Shown in pieces: positions 13,376 to 13,667 of a stretch of 13,667 nucleotides of DNA (its first letter is position 1; each line of letters starts with the position of its first letter). The translations under genes were made by a program, and so were the position numbers. The notes under the pieces were generated by a model. The model ran no database searches and was not told the origin of the DNA. It saw only the letters and a list, made by a program, of their open reading frames with translations. Origin of the DNA: Calditrichia bacterium (GTDB taxonomy: Bacteria > Calditrichota > Calditrichia > RBG-13-44-9 > J042); NCBI GenBank assembly GCA_030430345.1, contig JAUIFT010000019.1, positions 1 to 13,667 on the forward strand, in the 5' to 3' direction.

Positions 13376-13667
13376 ATGAATGAATATCGAACAGATTTAT
13401 GGGCGGTAACGCCTCCCGAACACTGGGAGGCCTACCAGGAAGACGATTATACCGTTATCCATGATCCGGAAGGCGTGGGTGCGTTGCATATTAGCTCATT
13501 CACAAAAGATGCGGATGTTACCACGGATGACCTGGAGGCATTTGCTGCTGAGTATGATAATAAAGACATTACCGTTAGCAATGTTGATTATACCAACTTT
13601 TCCGGCATTACTTTTGATTATATCGAAGACAACAATTACTGGCATATTTGGTTTCTGAAATCGAAGA
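13376..13667 (+). CDS. small acidic protein of unknown function (partial, 3' end missing)
   Basis: From the ATG at 13376 the frame is open for 97 codons to the window end. The protein begins MNEYRTDLWAVTPPEHWEAYQEDDYTVIHDPEGVGALHIS and continues with acidic stretches and ...GITFDYIEDNNYWHIWFLKSK. No signal peptide, membrane helix or known domain is seen. The pattern of WxVTPPEHW, then DxEGVGALxIS, then a late YWHIWFL strand is familiar from a family of hypothetical proteins whose function I do not know. GGGAAG precedes the ATG at a plausible distance. It lies 115 nt after the reductase-like gene and could belong to the same operon or be separate. Its true length cannot be told. Confidence 0.6.
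   Translation, partial: MNEYRTDLWAVTPPEHWEAYQEDDYTVIHDPEGVGALHISSFTKDADVTTDDLEAFAAEYDNKDITVSNVDYTNFSGITFDYIEDNNYWHIWFLKSK

Overview
The window is bacterial chromosomal DNA with about a dozen genes, several imperfect interspersed repeats, and no rRNA, tRNA, CRISPR array or complete insertion sequence that I can see. The best taxonomic clue is the secreted sugar-dehydrogenase-like protein at 4004-5692. Its C-terminus carries the NFPNPFNP / DGRD / SGLYFYRL type of FlgD-like sorting domain that is abundant in the Bacteroidota-Calditrichota-Ignavibacteria (FCB) group. I infer an FCB-type Gram-negative bacterium, perhaps Calditrichota- or KSB1-like. The two best promoters look like ordinary sigma-70 sites rather than the Bacteroidota TTTG/TAnnTTTG type. 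A few genes (Rof-like, OprC-like) belong to families best known from Proteobacteria, so horizontal exchange is possible.

Layout. Positions 1-1502 (minus) hold a tight three-gene unit read YHYH-domain lipoprotein, YwqK/MORN-repeat lipoprotein, SCO-like lipoprotein (cut by the window edge); both junctions overlap by exactly 14 nt. Positions 1503-1849 hold a REP/MITE-like repeat and a 20-bp perfect palindrome. Positions 1850-3876 (plus) hold a NUDIX hydrolase broken by a one-base frameshift, an HD-domain nucleotidase-like protein and a MOSC-domain protein. Position 4004-5692 (minus) is the secreted PQQ-type sugar dehydrogenase homologue. Position 6017-6289 (plus) is a Rof-like Rho-binding antiterminator. 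Position 6518-7618 (minus) is a secreted beta-helix protein with a good extended -10 promoter.

The most interesting region is 8055-11245 (plus). A small Cys-rich exported or anchored protein is followed by a 419-nt hairpin-rich leader and then a TonB-dependent receptor. The receptor has both halves of the copper site known from Pseudomonas OprC, a CxxxM motif in the plug region and an HxM motif in the barrel. I read this as a probable copper-acquisition locus whose Cys-rich partner is of unrecognised family. The SCO-like gene at the left edge is also linked to copper by family, but it is about 8 kb away and a functional link is only a guess.

Positions 11246-13667 (plus) begin with a strong 48-nt hairpin. 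A likely operon follows: DUF2071/YqjF-like protein, small four-helix membrane protein and DHFR/RibD-like reductase. A partial small acidic protein of unknown function ends the window.
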